From an uncultured Clostridia bacterium (GTDB lineage: Bacteria; Bacillota; Clostridia; TANB77; CAG-508), in assembly GCA_934162255.1 (NCBI GenBank), contig CAKPIG010000004.1, forward strand, positions 54,215 through 118,214: 64,000 nucleotides of DNA. The letters are read 5' to 3'. Positions within the stretch are counted from its first letter, which is position 1. Every line of letters begins with the position of its first letter. The notes beneath the pieces are model-generated. The model worked only from the letters and a program-made list of their open reading frames with translations, did no database searches and was not told where the DNA came from. This document shows, piece after piece, positions 26,608-34,568 of the stretch. A program made the translations under genes and the position numbers.

Positions 26608-29217
26608 ATGAAAAGAGAAAATGGGATTACTTTGATTGTATTAGTAGTAACGATCGTTGTTTTACTAATTATATCTGGAGTAGCTATAAGTGTAATAAAA
26701 GATGATGGCTTATTTAGTGAAGTAGGAAAAACAAGTGAAAATGCAACGAAAGATGAAGAAAGAAAAGTAATAAGATTAGCTTATACTGAAATGCAAATGA
26801 ATAAAGGTATAAAATATAGTAATGAACTAATTATTGGAATGAATAAGGAATCTTTGGGTGTATTTTTACAAAAGTATGCAAATGATAATAGTATAAAAGT
26901 AGAAGAGGCTACAGAAAGTGATAAAGAAAACTTAGAAACAGTTATAAAAGTTAAAAATCAAGATGATTCAAACAAAAATATTAGTACTATTAAAATCACT
27001 TTTAATAGTACTAATAATAGCTACCTAGTAGAGATAGATTTAAATGAAAATTCTGGAGGAAACTCAAGTGAAGATCCTGGAACTAATCCAGGTGGAGGCA
27101 AAGAAACTGTTCTTGAATATGAGGTAACATATAACGAAAATGGTGGAGTGAAAAAAGTACAAACACCAACATATATAAAGAAGAGTAATGAAAAGCTTGA
27201 ATTATTATTCAATATAGATGAATATATTTATAGAAATGGATATAATTTTAAAGGATGGTCGGAAAATGCAACTGATACAGAACCTTTATATGTAAATGAT
27301 GAAGAAAATAAATATTATACAAAAAATGAAAACAAAGAACTATATGCTGTATGGAAAGATGAAGAAGCACCAATTATAACTATATTAAATATAAAATCAG
27401 ATAGTATAGAATTTAAAGTGACAGATGAAGGCAGTGGAGTATATAGCTATATATTAAAAGATAGTGCTACAGTACCAACTGCAAGTGATTTCCAAAAGAA
27501 AGAAACAGAAGGACAAAAAGAGGTAAAAGATTCTATAACAGGATTGAAACAAGAAACAACATATTATATATTTGCAATGGATGTTGCAGGAAATATAAGT
27601 AAAGTAGCTTCTGCTACAACTTTAAAAGTGCCAGATAAAACAAATATATCACTTTCAGGCTCACCATCTACATGGACCAATAAAAATGTAACAGTAACAG
27701 CAACAGTAAAACCAGAAATATTAAATAATGGTTATACAATACAAATGAGCTTAGATGGAACAAATTATGAAAATAAAAGTTCAATAGAACGTACTAAAAA
27801 TGGATTGGTATATGCAAGATTAATAGATAAAAGTGGAAATGTTGGAAGTGATGCAACATATAATGTAAATAATATAGATAAAGATGAACCAACAGCAAGT
27901 GTGACAGCATCTGTATCATCAATAATAGCAACAAGTGCAACAATAAATTCAATAACTGCGGCAGATACTGGTGGAAGTGGAATATCAAAAGTAGTTTGGT
28001 ACTATAAAAACTCAAAAGATTCATCATATACATATTTAGATCAGCAAGCAGGAAATTCATCTAATTCGGTATCAGTAAGTTCAAAGCCATTAAATTTAGA
28101 AGACTCAAAAACTTATAATATATTAGTTGAAGTATATGATGTTGCTGGAAATAGAGGAACAGCTACAACTACAATAACAACAAAACCTGCAATAGCAGAA
28201 TATGCGTCAGTAAAATATACTAGCATAACAAATGCTATAAGTAAAGTGTCAGGAACTGGAACAGTAACAATGCTAAAAAACACAACAGAAAACTTCTCTG
28301 TACCATCAAATAAATCAATAACTCTTAATTTAAACGATAAAACAGTAACAGTAGGCTCAGGAACAATTAGTAATGCAGGTACTTTAACTGTAAATGGTAA
28401 TGGATCTATTGTTGGAGTTTCAGTAGGAAATCATGCAGTATCAAATAGTGGAAAGCTGAATTTGCAAAATGCAAAAATAGTTTCAAATACAAGAGGAGCA
28501 ATATATAATATAGGAACATTTAATATGGCAGCAACAGGAACTGTTGAATATTATGGATCTGATACAAATTGGGCTGCAGTAGATAGTAGAGGAACATCAA
28601 ATATATTGAATATAAAAGGTGGAACAATAAAAGCAACAGGTTCAGGAAGGGCAATATTTATGGAGAATGGCTCAGGACAACACTATATTGCTAATGCAAC
28701 AATTACTGGAAATGCAGGATGGGCAATTTATGCAGTAAGTGGTGCAAAAGCTACAATAGAAAAATGTAACATAAGTGGACCATATGGAATATATCAACAA
28801 TACTACAGTGGAAACATCTCATTGGGAAATGCAAACACAGGATATGCTGGAGCTGAACAATTATATGTGTATAATTGTAGTATAAGTGATAGTTCTAGAA
28901 TTAGGGGACATGTTATAGAAACATTTGGAATTGGAAATGGAGGATATCAAGTAAGATTCTATGATGCTAAAGATAGTACTCCATCTGCAAAGTTTTATAC
29001 ATGGACAAGTAATAATGGACAAGATGATATGACAACATATATGGGCTCAAAGTATACATTACATGATTCTGTGGCATTTTGTTGTAATGCATATAAATCA
29101 CAACATAACAATGAATCTGGATTATATTATACTCATATATATACAGAAGATCAGAATCCATCAGGAGGAGGAGCAGGAAATTACTATTTTGTAGGCGGAA
29201 TATCATATACACTATAA
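26608..29217 (+). CDS. Large surface protein with prepilin-like N-terminus, InlB-type repeat and beta-helix
   Basis: 869 residues after GCGGAGG. The N-terminus (ENGITLIVLVVTIVVLLIIS) has the G-[hydrophobic]-TLI pattern of type IV prepilins, with Val where the conserved Glu5 should be. After a coiled region and a Gly/Ser/Pro linker (about 150-168), residues 170-250 form an InlB/Listeria-Bacteroides-type repeat (VTYNENGG...GYNFKGWSEN...LYAVWKD). Two or three fibronectin/Ig-like domains follow (about 253-530), one with DVAGNISKVASATT. Residues of about 540-770 are rich in short G/N-containing strands (LNIKGGTIKATGSGRAIFM), as in a right-handed beta-helix. It is probably a displayed adhesin or glycan-binding protein. 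Mature pilins are usually under 200 residues, so the size is unusual. Confidence 0.82.
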   Translation: MKRENGITLIVLVVTIVVLLIISGVAISVIKDDGLFSEVGKTSENATKDEERKVIRLAYTEMQMNKGIKYSNELIIGMNKESLGVFLQKYANDNSIKVEEATESDKENLETVIKVKNQDDSNKNISTIKITFNSTNNSYLVEIDLNENSGGNSSEDPGTNPGGGKETVLEYEVTYNENGGVKKVQTPTYIKKSNEKLELLFNIDEYIYRNGYNFKGWSENATDTEPLYVNDEENKYYTKNENKELYAVWKDEEAPIITILNIKSDSIEFKVTDEGSGVYSYILKDSATVPTASDFQKKETEGQKEVKDSITGLKQETTYYIFAMDVAGNISKVASATTLKVPDKTNISLSGSPSTWTNKNVTVTATVKPEILNNGYTIQMSLDGTNYENKSSIERTKNGLVYARLIDKSGNVGSDATYNVNNIDKDEPTASVTASVSSIIATSATINSITAADTGGSGISKVVWYYKNSKDSSYTYLDQQAGNSSNSVSVSSKPLNLEDSKTYNILVEVYDVAGNRGTATTTITTKPAIAEYASVKYTSITNAISKVSGTGTVTMLKNTTENFSVPSNKSITLNLNDKTVTVGSGTISNAGTLTVNGNGSIVGVSVGNHAVSNSGKLNLQNAKIVSNTRGAIYNIGTFNMAATGTVEYYGSDTNWAAVDSRGTSNILNIKGGTIKATGSGRAIFMENGSGQHYIANATITGNAGWAIYAVSGAKATIEKCNISGPYGIYQQYYSGNISLGNANTGYAGAEQLYVYNCSISDSSRIRGHVIETFGIGNGGYQVRFYDAKDSTPSAKFYTWTSNNGQDDMTTYMGSKYTLHDSVAFCCNAYKSQHNNESGLYYTHIYTEDQNPSGGGAGNYYFVGGISYTL

Positions 29218-29226
29218 TTATATAAA

Positions 29227-29271
29227 CAAAATTTGAGGTTACTTTTTAGTAGCCTTAAATTTTGCCTTTTT
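29227..29271 (+). terminator. Strong rho-independent terminator
   Basis: A 17-base arm (29227-29243) pairs with 29248-29264 along its whole length in RNA, with two G-U pairs and a TTTT loop. A CCTTTTT tail follows. Confidence 0.88.
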
Positions 29272-29301
29272 AAACAAAATGTAAAAAACTGTCAAAAAGT
29301 A

Positions 29302-29330
29302 TTTACAAAAGTAAAAAAATGTGATATAAC
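29302..29330 (+). promoter_or_regulatory. Candidate promoter of the Rpn-family gene
   Basis: TTTACA (29302-29307), a 17-base spacer and TATAAC (29325-29330). Transcription from here would give a leader of about 200 bases before the nuclease gene. Confidence 0.6.
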
Positions 29331-29485
29331 AAAGACATTCTATCAAGCACATAGTGCTATAAAATAAAAATTAAAAATCAAATTAAATTCAAAGAAAATT
29401 TAAATCAAAAATTTTATCAAAAGTTTTAATCGATAAAATCCAAAAAAAGAAAAGAGAAAAATAAAAAAAGGATGGAGGTGAAACT
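29331..29485 (+). other. AT-rich transcribed leader, no gene
   Basis: Very A-rich. Two small inverted repeats are visible: AGCAC/GTGCT near 29347-29359, and ATTTTATC (29411-29418) with GATAAAAT (29432-29439). No tRNA or known riboswitch pattern was recognised. Confidence 0.4.
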
Positions 29486-29524
29486 GTGTCTAAAATAGTA
29501 TATGTACTTGAAGAAAATAAATAA
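29486..29524 (+). CDS. Possible 12-residue leader peptide upstream of the Rpn gene
   Basis: GTG start, reading MSKIVYVLEENK then TAA. A strong GGATGGAGGTG ribosome site ends 4 bases upstream. The stop lies 14 bases before the nuclease start and near that gene's own AGAAAGGAG site, so ribosomes finishing here could reinitiate. Too short for homology. The quality of the ribosome site is the only evidence that it is translated. Confidence 0.4.
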   Translation: MSKIVYVLEENK

Positions 29525-29538
29525 GAGAAAGGAGAAGT

Positions 29539-30555
29539 ATGACTGAAGAAGAAAAGAAAAAAGCAATGCTACCAACAAATGATTATGTATTTAAAAGAAT
29601 ATTTGGATACGAAGGAAAAGAAGAAATAACAAAAGATTTTATAGAAGCAGTAACGAAGTATGAGATAGAAGAGATAGACGTAGGAAGAAGTACAATACTA
29701 GAGAAAGATTTGATAAGAGATAAAATAGGAGTACTAGATGTAAGAGCAGTAATAAATAATAATGTGCAAGTAGATATAGAGATGCAAGTAATGAATCAAG
29801 ATAATGTAGAAGAGAGAATATTGTTTTATTGGAGTAAATTATATAATCAAAGCATAAGAGAAGGAGAGAGGTATAAGCAACTAAGGAAGACAATAGTAAT
29901 ATTAGTTACGAATTTCAAGGTAGAGAAGTTAAAAGAGATAGAGAAATATCATACAGAGTTCAAGATAAGGGAGAGAGAGTATAGTCAAGTAATATTAACA
30001 GAGGCACTAGAGATACATATAGTAGAATTACCAAAGGTAAAAGAGGAGATAGAGAGAAAGAAGGATAGAGAAAAAGAAGAAGAAAGTGAGTTATTAGTAT
30101 GGGCAAAATTCTTGATAGATCCGGAAAAGATGGGGGAAGAGGAAATGAATAAGCATGAAAGAGTAAAAGAAGCAAGAGAAATAATTAAATATTTGAAAAA
30201 AGATGAGAAAGAAAGAGAATTGGCAGAGCAAAGATTAATGTATATAATGGATCAAAATGCAATAGAGAGTTATGGATATAGACATGGAAGAGAAGCAGGG
30301 TACAAAGAGGGAAAAGAGACTGGATACAAAGAAGGAAAAGAGACTGGATACAAAGAAGGAAAAGAATCAGGATATAAGGATGGAAAAGAAAAAGGAAGAG
30401 AAGAAGGAAGAAAAGAAGGAAGAGAAGAAGGAATGCAACAAGGAGCAAAAGAAAATAGTAAAAAAATTGCAAAAACAATGAAAGAAAAAGGTCTAGGCAT
30501 AAAACTTATACAAGATATAACAAAATTAACGGAAAAAGAAATTAAAGAAATATAA
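29539..30555 (+). CDS. Rpn-family PD-(D/E)XK nuclease / putative transposase
   Basis: 338 residues. The N-terminal domain starts with the family signature LPTNDYVFKRIFG and holds the nuclease core D67 (GVLDVRA) with E81-x-Q83 (DIEMQV), the PD-(D/E)XK catalytic set. Rpn proteins of E. coli are RecA-independent recombination-promoting nucleases. Residues of about 254-285 are four octapeptide copies (GYKEGKET type), then degenerate GREEGRKE copies, ending in a basic helix (KIAKTMKEKGLGIKLI). GAG and AGG codons are noticeably more common than in neighbours, which hints at horizontal transfer. The gene is flanked by terminators on both sides as a self-contained cassette. The ribosome site is AGAAAGGAG. 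Confidence 0.88.
   Translation: MTEEEKKKAMLPTNDYVFKRIFGYEGKEEITKDFIEAVTKYEIEEIDVGRSTILEKDLIRDKIGVLDVRAVINNNVQVDIEMQVMNQDNVEERILFYWSKLYNQSIREGERYKQLRKTIVILVTNFKVEKLKEIEKYHTEFKIREREYSQVILTEALEIHIVELPKVKEEIERKKDREKEEESELLVWAKFLIDPEKMGEEEMNKHERVKEAREIIKYLKKDEKERELAEQRLMYIMDQNAIESYGYRHGREAGYKEGKETGYKEGKETGYKEGKESGYKDGKEKGREEGRKEGREEGMQQGAKENSKKIAKTMKEKGLGIKLIQDITKLTEKEIKEI
30298..30441 (+). repeat. 24-bp in-frame tandem repeat coding octapeptides
   Basis: Units start at 30298, 30322, 30346 and 30370 and encode GYKEGKET-like octads. Two more diverged units follow (30394, 30418). Units 1-3 differ at only a few bases, a substrate for slippage and length variation. Confidence 0.9.
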
Positions 30556-30583
30556 AAAGAAGACTCCCTTAGGGGTCTTCTTT
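30556..30583. terminator. Terminator between the Rpn gene and the convergent Cys-rich gene
   Basis: AAAGAAGACTCC (30556-30567) pairs with GGGGTCTTCTTT (30572-30583) through 12 pairs including one G-U. The T tract is short on both strands. Confidence 0.75.
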
Positions 30584-30598
30584 ATATGTCTTAGAAGA

Positions 30599-30718
30599 TT
30601 AGCAACATCCTCCTCTGTTACCACCGCAACAGCAGCAAATTAAAAGTATAAGGATGATTATCCAGCAGCAATCATCACCAAATCCGAAACCACATCCACA
30701 ACCTCTGTTCTCTGGCAT
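30599..30718 (-). CDS. Small Cys-rich membrane protein ('chorion class high-cysteine' type)
   Basis: 39 residues on the minus strand: a Gly/Cys head (GCGCGFGFGDDCC), one hydrophobic helix (WIIILILLI, 19-27), then CCCC and a GGNRGGCC tail; ten Cys in all (7, 9, 17, 18, 28-31, 38, 39). An AAAGGGGGG ribosome site lies 6 bases upstream of the ATG. Tiny genes with this head-helix-tail pattern are common in Clostridia and are often named 'chorion class high-cysteine HCB protein 13'. Their function is unknown; spore-coat or membrane roles have been supposed. The gene stands alone between a terminator and the mutL promoter. The DNA stands out by its GC-rich Cys/Gly codons in an AT-rich setting. Confidence 0.75.
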   Translation of the reverse strand: MPENRGCGCGFGFGDDCCWIIILILLICCCCGGNRGGCC

Positions 30719-30834
30719 ATAAAACCCCCCTTTCAGAATTAAATTTTTAATTAAAGAATAATAAGTAAATTCTTTAAAATTTTTCTTTTGATAATATATA
30801 ATATGGTAAATTAAAAAAAGTGTTACAAAAATAC

Positions 30835-30863
30835 TTGATAATAAAAAACATAAATGATAAAAT
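30835..30863 (+). promoter_or_regulatory. SigA-type promoter of mutL
   Basis: TTGATA (30835-30840), a 17-base spacer and TAAAAT (30858-30863), 51 bases ahead of the start codon. Confidence 0.75.
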
Positions 30864-30914
30864 ACAATATAAATTAAGAAGCGAAAGAAAAAACGGAAGG
30901 AACGATGATAGTAT

Positions 30915-33185
30915 ATGGGAAATATAGTCTTATTAGATGATTTGACAATAAATAAAATTGCAGCAGGAGAAGTAATAGAAAGACCAGCTTCAGTTGTAAA
31001 AGAAATGGTAGAAAATTCAATAGATGCAGGAGCTACTAATATAACTGTAGAAATAAAAAATGGAGGAATATCTTATATCAGAGTAACAGATAATGGAAAA
31101 GGGATACCTGAAGATGACTTGGAAATTGCATTTGAAAGACATGCAACAAGCAAAATAAGAAGTGCAGATGATTTAAATACAGTAACATCTATGGGGTTTA
31201 GGGGAGAAGCATTAGCAAGTATTGCAGCAATAGCAAGAGTTGAGATGACTTCAAAAACTGCAAACCAAATTAATGGATATAAAGTAGTTGTTGAAGGGGG
31301 AAATATATTAGAAAAAACAGAAACAGGATGTGCGATAGGAACATCAATAGTTGTTACAAATTTATTTTATAATACACCTGTAAGATACAAGTTTTTAAAA
31401 AAAGACTATACTGAAGCAGGGTATATAGAAGATACAATATCAAGAATTGCATTGGTACATCCAGAAATAGCAATAAAACTAATAAATTCAGATAAAACAA
31501 TAATACAAACTAATGGAAATGGAGATATAAAAACAGTAATATATAGTATATATGGAAAAGATGTGGCAAGTGCTTTGATAAAAACAGATTACACATATGA
31601 AGGAATGCATATATATGGAGTAATAGGAAAACCTGAAATAGCACGTTCAAACAGAGCAAACCAGATATTTTTTGTAAATAAAAGATATATAAAAGATAAA
31701 TCATTATCATCAGCTGCAGAGAGAGCATATAAGGGAATGATACCAATTGGAAAATTTAGTTTTTTAGTTTTAAATATTGATATGAATCCTAATAAAGTTG
31801 ATGTAAATGTACATCCTGCAAAATTAGAAGTAAGATTTGAAGAGGAAAACTTAGTATTTAAAGCAGTGTATCATGCAATAAGAAATTCATTATTAGAGGC
31901 TGAATTAGTAGCTGATACAGATAGAAAAACAAGTGAAACAAGAGCAGAGAGTGGATTATTTGGAAGTAGAAGTAATAATATTCAAAGTCCAGAAACTATA
32001 GTAGAACAAATATATAAGGCAAGACAAGAAAATAATAATTTTAAAATACAAACTATGAATCAAGAAGAAAACAAAGAGATGTCTGAAATTGAAAAGAGTC
32101 AAGAAGTTTTAAGAAAATTACAAGAAATTAAGGAAAATTTGATAAAAGAAACTCCAAATATAAAACCAAAAATAGATGAACCAATAAAAAGTGAGCAAGC
32201 AATAAATAAAATAATAACAGATGAACCTACAAAACTAGAAGAACCACAAACAGAGTATAAATTACAAGAAAATAAAATTCAAGAACAACCTGAAATAAAA
32301 AAAGTAGAATTACCAGAACACAAAGTAGATTTACTAGAAGAAATTGCAAAAGCAAGTAAGCAACCACAAAATTTAAAAGAACAAATTCAAATGGCAACAG
32401 AAAAAATAAAACCAGAAGAAGAAACAAAGAATATTCAAAAAGAAAATCTAAGTACAGGAGAATATACAAAAGAATTTGAGGAAATGTATCTAAAATTATT
32501 TGGTACTAAACCTGTTAGAGAAACAGATTTAGAATATGCAAAACCAAATGAAGATATTGCAACACTCGGAAATGTATCAATGTTTGAAAATATAGAAGAA
32601 TATAAAAAGCCTACATATAAATTTATAGGTATTGTATTTAAAACATATATAATAATAGAAATAGATCAAGAAATGTATATAATAGACCAGCATGCAGCAC
32701 ATGAAAGAATTTTATATGAAAAAGTTAAGAAAAATTATTATAGTGAAGAAGAAAAAGATTCTCAGTTAATGTTATTACCAGACATAATAACATTAACACA
32801 TAAAGAAATGGATGTTGTAAGAGAAAATATGAAAATATTTAAAAAAGCAGGATTCATATTAGAAGAATTTGGTGAAAATACAATAAAACTAACAGGAGTA
32901 CCTGAAATGTGTATAGACTTAGAAACAAAAGAAATGTTTCTTGAAACATTAGATGAATTGGCATCAATATCTAGAACAGCAAAACAAGAAATAACAGAAA
33001 AATTTATAGCAACAATAGCATGTAAGGCAGCAGTAAAAGCTAATATGGCGTTAACAAAAGAAGAAGTAGATAATTTAATGGATGAGTTATTAACATTGCC
33101 AAATCCATTTACATGCCCACATGGAAGACCAACAGCTATAAAAATGTCAAAATATGATATAGAAAGAAAATTTGCAAGAAAATAG
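30915..33185 (+). CDS. mutL: DNA mismatch repair protein MutL with endonuclease motif
   Basis: 756 residues. The GHKL ATPase motifs are clear: ENSIDAGATNITVEIKNGG, DNGKGI, GFRGEAL and GTSIVVTNLFYNTPVR. A charged, low-complexity linker (about 335-535) leads to the dimerisation/endonuclease domain with DQHAAHERILYE (591-602, the DQHAx2Ex4E motif), ACKAAVKA and CPHGRP. These metal-site motifs mark the nicking MutL type found in bacteria without MutH. The start must be 30915 because TAG is in frame at 30909. The best ribosome site (GGAAGG, 30895-30900) is better placed for an out-of-frame ATG at 30905. MutS is not in the window. Confidence 0.97.
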   Translation: MGNIVLLDDLTINKIAAGEVIERPASVVKEMVENSIDAGATNITVEIKNGGISYIRVTDNGKGIPEDDLEIAFERHATSKIRSADDLNTVTSMGFRGEALASIAAIARVEMTSKTANQINGYKVVVEGGNILEKTETGCAIGTSIVVTNLFYNTPVRYKFLKKDYTEAGYIEDTISRIALVHPEIAIKLINSDKTIIQTNGNGDIKTVIYSIYGKDVASALIKTDYTYEGMHIYGVIGKPEIARSNRANQIFFVNKRYIKDKSLSSAAERAYKGMIPIGKFSFLVLNIDMNPNKVDVNVHPAKLEVRFEEENLVFKAVYHAIRNSLLEAELVADTDRKTSETRAESGLFGSRSNNIQSPETIVEQIYKARQENNNFKIQTMNQEENKEMSEIEKSQEVLRKLQEIKENLIKETPNIKPKIDEPIKSEQAINKIITDEPTKLEEPQTEYKLQENKIQEQPEIKKVELPEHKVDLLEEIAKASKQPQNLKEQIQMATEKIKPEEETKNIQKENLSTGEYTKEFEEMYLKLFGTKPVRETDLEYAKPNEDIATLGNVSMFENIEEYKKPTYKFIGIVFKTYIIIEIDQEMYIIDQHAAHERILYEKVKKNYYSEEEKDSQLMLLPDIITLTHKEMDVVRENMKIFKKAGFILEEFGENTIKLTGVPEMCIDLETKEMFLETLDELASISRTAKQEITEKFIATIACKAAVKANMALTKEEVDNLMDELLTLPNPFTCPHGRPTAIKMSKYDIERKFARK

Positions 33186-33196
33186 GAGAGATAGAA

Positions 33197-33628
33197 ATGA
33201 CAGCATTTATAATAATGATAGAATTAGCATTATTTATGGTACTAGTTGGATTTACATGGTATAGATTAGAAGCATATGATGGAATAAAAAGAATAGGAAT
33301 ATGTATTTTAGGAGCAATAATAAGTGCAATAATAACAAAAATATTATTTTCTATATCATCAAATGGAATATCATATATAACATCAGAAGTTGCAGGAAAA
33401 GTATCAAGAATATTGGTATTAATATTTACGCCTATAAATGGAATAATAATAATGCCATATACTGCAAAAATAATCAGTGAAATTAAGTTTAATGAATTCG
33501 AACAAAAAGATTTAAAAAGAAAACTAATCATACTAGCAATAGTTTTAATAATAGTATTTTTCTTGGAAATACAATATTTAAGATATATACAATTAGGAAT
33601 ACTAAAAATAGCAAGTACTATAAAATAA
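33197..33628 (+). CDS. Hypothetical four-helix membrane protein
   Basis: 143 residues with hydrophobic stretches near 3-20, 32-52, 70-88 and 108-128 and short polar loops. No motif or family is recognised. It lies 11 bases after mutL and 10 bases before miaA, with a TAGGAGAGA ribosome site, so it is cotranscribed with both. The usual neighbours of mutL and miaA (mutS, hfq) are absent here. Confidence 0.75.
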   Translation: MTAFIIMIELALFMVLVGFTWYRLEAYDGIKRIGICILGAIISAIITKILFSISSNGISYITSEVAGKVSRILVLIFTPINGIIIMPYTAKIISEIKFNEFEQKDLKRKLIILAIVLIIVFFLEIQYLRYIQLGILKIASTIK

Positions 33629-33638
33629 AGGAGCGAAA

Positions 33639-34544
33639 ATGAATAAACCAACAGTTATAGTTATATGTGGACCCACTGCGTCTGGCAAAACGTCACTAGC
33701 AGTAAAATTAGCAAAAGAAATAAATGGAGAAATAATATCAAGTGACTCTATGCAGATATATAGATATATGGATATAGGAACAGCTAAAGTAACTGAAAAG
33801 GAGAAAGAAGGAATAAAACATTATCTTGTGAGTTTTGTAGAGCCTAATGAGAGATATAGTGTAGCAAACTTTAGAAAAGATGCAGAAAAAGCAATAGAAG
33901 AAATATTAAGAAAAGGAAAGACTCCTATAATTGTTGGAGGAACAGGTCTTTATGTAGATAGTTTAATATATGGAATAGATTACCAGGAAATACAATATGA
34001 TGAAGAATATAGAAAGCAATTGGAAAATATAGATTTAGAAGAACTATATAAACAAGCAATCACAATAGATAGTGAAGCGATGAAAAAAATAAGTAAAAAT
34101 GACAGAAAAAGAATTTCGAGAATATTAGAAATATATAAAGCTACTGGGAAAAACAAAACAGAACAAGAAAAACTATCAAGACAAAATGAAGTTAAATATA
34201 ATTATAAAGTATTTGCAATAAATATGGAAAGAGAAAAACTATATGAAAGAATCAATAAAAGAGTAGACATAATGATAAAACAGGGACTTATAGAAGAAGT
34301 AAAAGAACTATTAAAAAAATATAATGAATTTCCAACAGCAATGCAGGGGCTAGGATATAAAGAAGTTGTAGAGTACTTAAATGGAAAAATAACAGAAGAA
34401 GAAATGATAGAAAAAATAAAATTAGAAACTAGAAGATATGCAAAAAGACAAATAACTTGGTTTAAAAAAAATAAAGAAACAATATGGCTTGATGGACTAA
34501 AGGATAAAAATGAAAATATACAAATAATATTAGAAAAAATTTAA
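33639..34544 (+). CDS. miaA: tRNA dimethylallyltransferase
   Basis: 301 residues. P-loop GPTASGKTS (residues 9-17), SSDSMQIYRYMDIGTAK, the VGGTGLYVDSLIYG loop and the C-terminal QGLGYKEVVEYL and TRRYAKRQITWFK regions are all diagnostic. MiaA transfers a dimethylallyl group to A37 of tRNAs that read UNN codons. That is especially relevant in this AT-rich genome. It is part of the mutL transcript. The ribosome site is AAGGAGCG. Full length, no anomaly. Confidence 0.97.
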   Translation: MNKPTVIVICGPTASGKTSLAVKLAKEINGEIISSDSMQIYRYMDIGTAKVTEKEKEGIKHYLVSFVEPNERYSVANFRKDAEKAIEEILRKGKTPIIVGGTGLYVDSLIYGIDYQEIQYDEEYRKQLENIDLEELYKQAITIDSEAMKKISKNDRKRISRILEIYKATGKNKTEQEKLSRQNEVKYNYKVFAINMEREKLYERINKRVDIMIKQGLIEEVKELLKKYNEFPTAMQGLGYKEVVEYLNGKITEEEMIEKIKLETRRYAKRQITWFKKNKETIWLDGLKDKNENIQIILEKI

Positions 34545-34568
34545 TAGCTTGAAAGGAAGATATTAAAG

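Noticed and set aside
29331..29485. Riboswitch in the leader of the Rpn gene
   Set aside because: The inverted repeats are short and AT-only, with no conserved motif of a known riboswitch class.
30298..30441. Short direct repeats considered as a CRISPR array
   Set aside because: The units are contiguous, in frame and without spacers, and code a charged octapeptide inside a nuclease gene.
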